Origin: Trichomonas tenax
Lineage: Eukaryota; Parabasalia; Trichomonadida; Trichomonadidae
Direction: 5' to 3'
DNA length: 64,000 bases
NCBI GenBank assembly: GCA_023091735.1
Contig: JALKBU010000017.1
Span: 62,001 to 126,000, forward strand
The notes below the pieces were generated by a model. That model saw only the letters and a list, made by a program, of their open reading frames with translations, had not been told where the DNA came from and made no database searches. A program made the translations under genes and the position numbers. Below, piece after piece: positions 63,738-64,000 of the stretch. Within the stretch, counting starts at the first letter, position 1. Each line of letters opens with the position of its first letter.

Positions 63738-64000
63738 TTATTTCCAACAAAAGAATGACACGGATTTCTGAACCTCAAAAAATTTCGAAGCATATCTTTC
63801 AGGAATTCTTTGATTTATAGCATTATAGGCATTATCTCTTAAAATAATGCTGGGAAATGTTGCTCTACTTTCAAATGCAGAAACAAACTGATAAAGGATT
63901 TCGAGATACTGAAAATTGATATTATGGTATTGGACAATTTGTTGAATAAAAAACGCGATTCTTTGGAACCAACTTGCTATGCTTTTCCATTCAAAAAATT
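63738..64000 (-). CDS. 3' end of an unidentified minus-strand gene, cut by the window edge
   Basis: An open minus-strand frame enters from the right edge and ends at TAA 63738, giving at least 86 residues without a stop. The sequence is a plausible soluble helical protein (IASWFQRIAFFIQQIVQYHN, then LEILYQFVSAFESRATFP, then NAYNAINQRIPERYASKFFE). Its stop codon is only about 20 bases from the stop of the convergent Vps8 gene, a normal trichomonad arrangement. No family is recognised from this fragment. Confidence 0.6.
   Translation of the reverse strand, partial: FFEWKSIASWFQRIAFFIQQIVQYHNINFQYLEILYQFVSAFESRATFPSIILRDNAYNAINQRIPERYASKFFEVQKSVSFFCWK

Noticed and set aside
1..64000. CRISPR arrays, operons with ribosome binding sites, bacterial origin
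   Set aside because: Gene content (talin, RACK1, exportin, meckelin, Vps8, USP) is eukaryotic, and no spaced identical repeats were seen.

Overview
This window looks like nuclear DNA of a parabasalid protist (a trichomonad such as Trichomonas or Tritrichomonas). The evidence: AT-rich intergenic DNA around intronless ORFs of up to about 17 kb; a BspA-like leucine-rich-repeat fragment and a broken beta-helix surface-protein relic, both typical of trichomonad genomes; very short 5' leaders; and TCACTT/TCACCT start-site elements a few bases upstream of several ATGs, which resemble the published trichomonad initiator (TCA-Y-W-Y). The genus is an inference. I recognised no rRNA, tRNA, CRISPR array or intact transposon.

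Layout. 1-11.2 kb: gene-poor. It holds one intact ubiquitin-specific protease (minus strand), a GC-rich island at about 4.65-4.85 kb, and a graveyard of truncated coding fragments (BspA, PP1 phosphatase and several unidentified pieces). 11.2-28.0 kb: one giant talin-like gene (about 5,590 codons) with five consecutive FERM heads, a long helical rod and a C-terminal I/LWEQ-type actin-binding end. Two single-base frame disruptions lie close together at about 20.8-20.95 kb. 28-41.5 kb: a CAMK-like kinase, a small Ser/Pro-rich protein, a HEAT/ARM-like solenoid, a pseudokinase-ankyrin protein, a nitroreductase, a secretory-pathway glycosyltransferase and RACK1. 41.7-49.5 kb: a beta-helix pseudogene, an exportin, a relic-rich spacer with a TGCGCA cluster and a hairpin, a fucosyltransferase-like type II membrane protein and a small unknown protein. 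49.7-64 kb: a protein with about 33 copies of a DFISTIKS motif, a membrane protein with a decayed kinase-like domain, a TRMT2A homologue that has lost its catalytic motifs, a meckelin (TMEM67) homologue, a Vps8-like CORVET subunit and the 3' end of another gene.

Themes. Cytoskeleton and flagellum (poly-FERM talin, meckelin), membrane traffic and surface glycans (Vps8, two glycosyltransferases, surface-protein relics), and signalling (one active kinase, one clear pseudokinase, one probable decayed kinase, RACK1). Retained folds with destroyed active sites recur. A shared palindromic element, TTGACATGTAAA, lies upstream of several unrelated genes and is the best candidate here for an undescribed promoter element. 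The most remarkable single object is the five-headed talin.

Start sites were moved to the first credible in-frame ATG where the longest frame began at TTG or GTG (USP, exportin, both glycosyltransferases). For the meckelin homologue, BspA fragment and PP1 fragment no suitable ATG exists, which I treat as a sequence error or a sign of decay.
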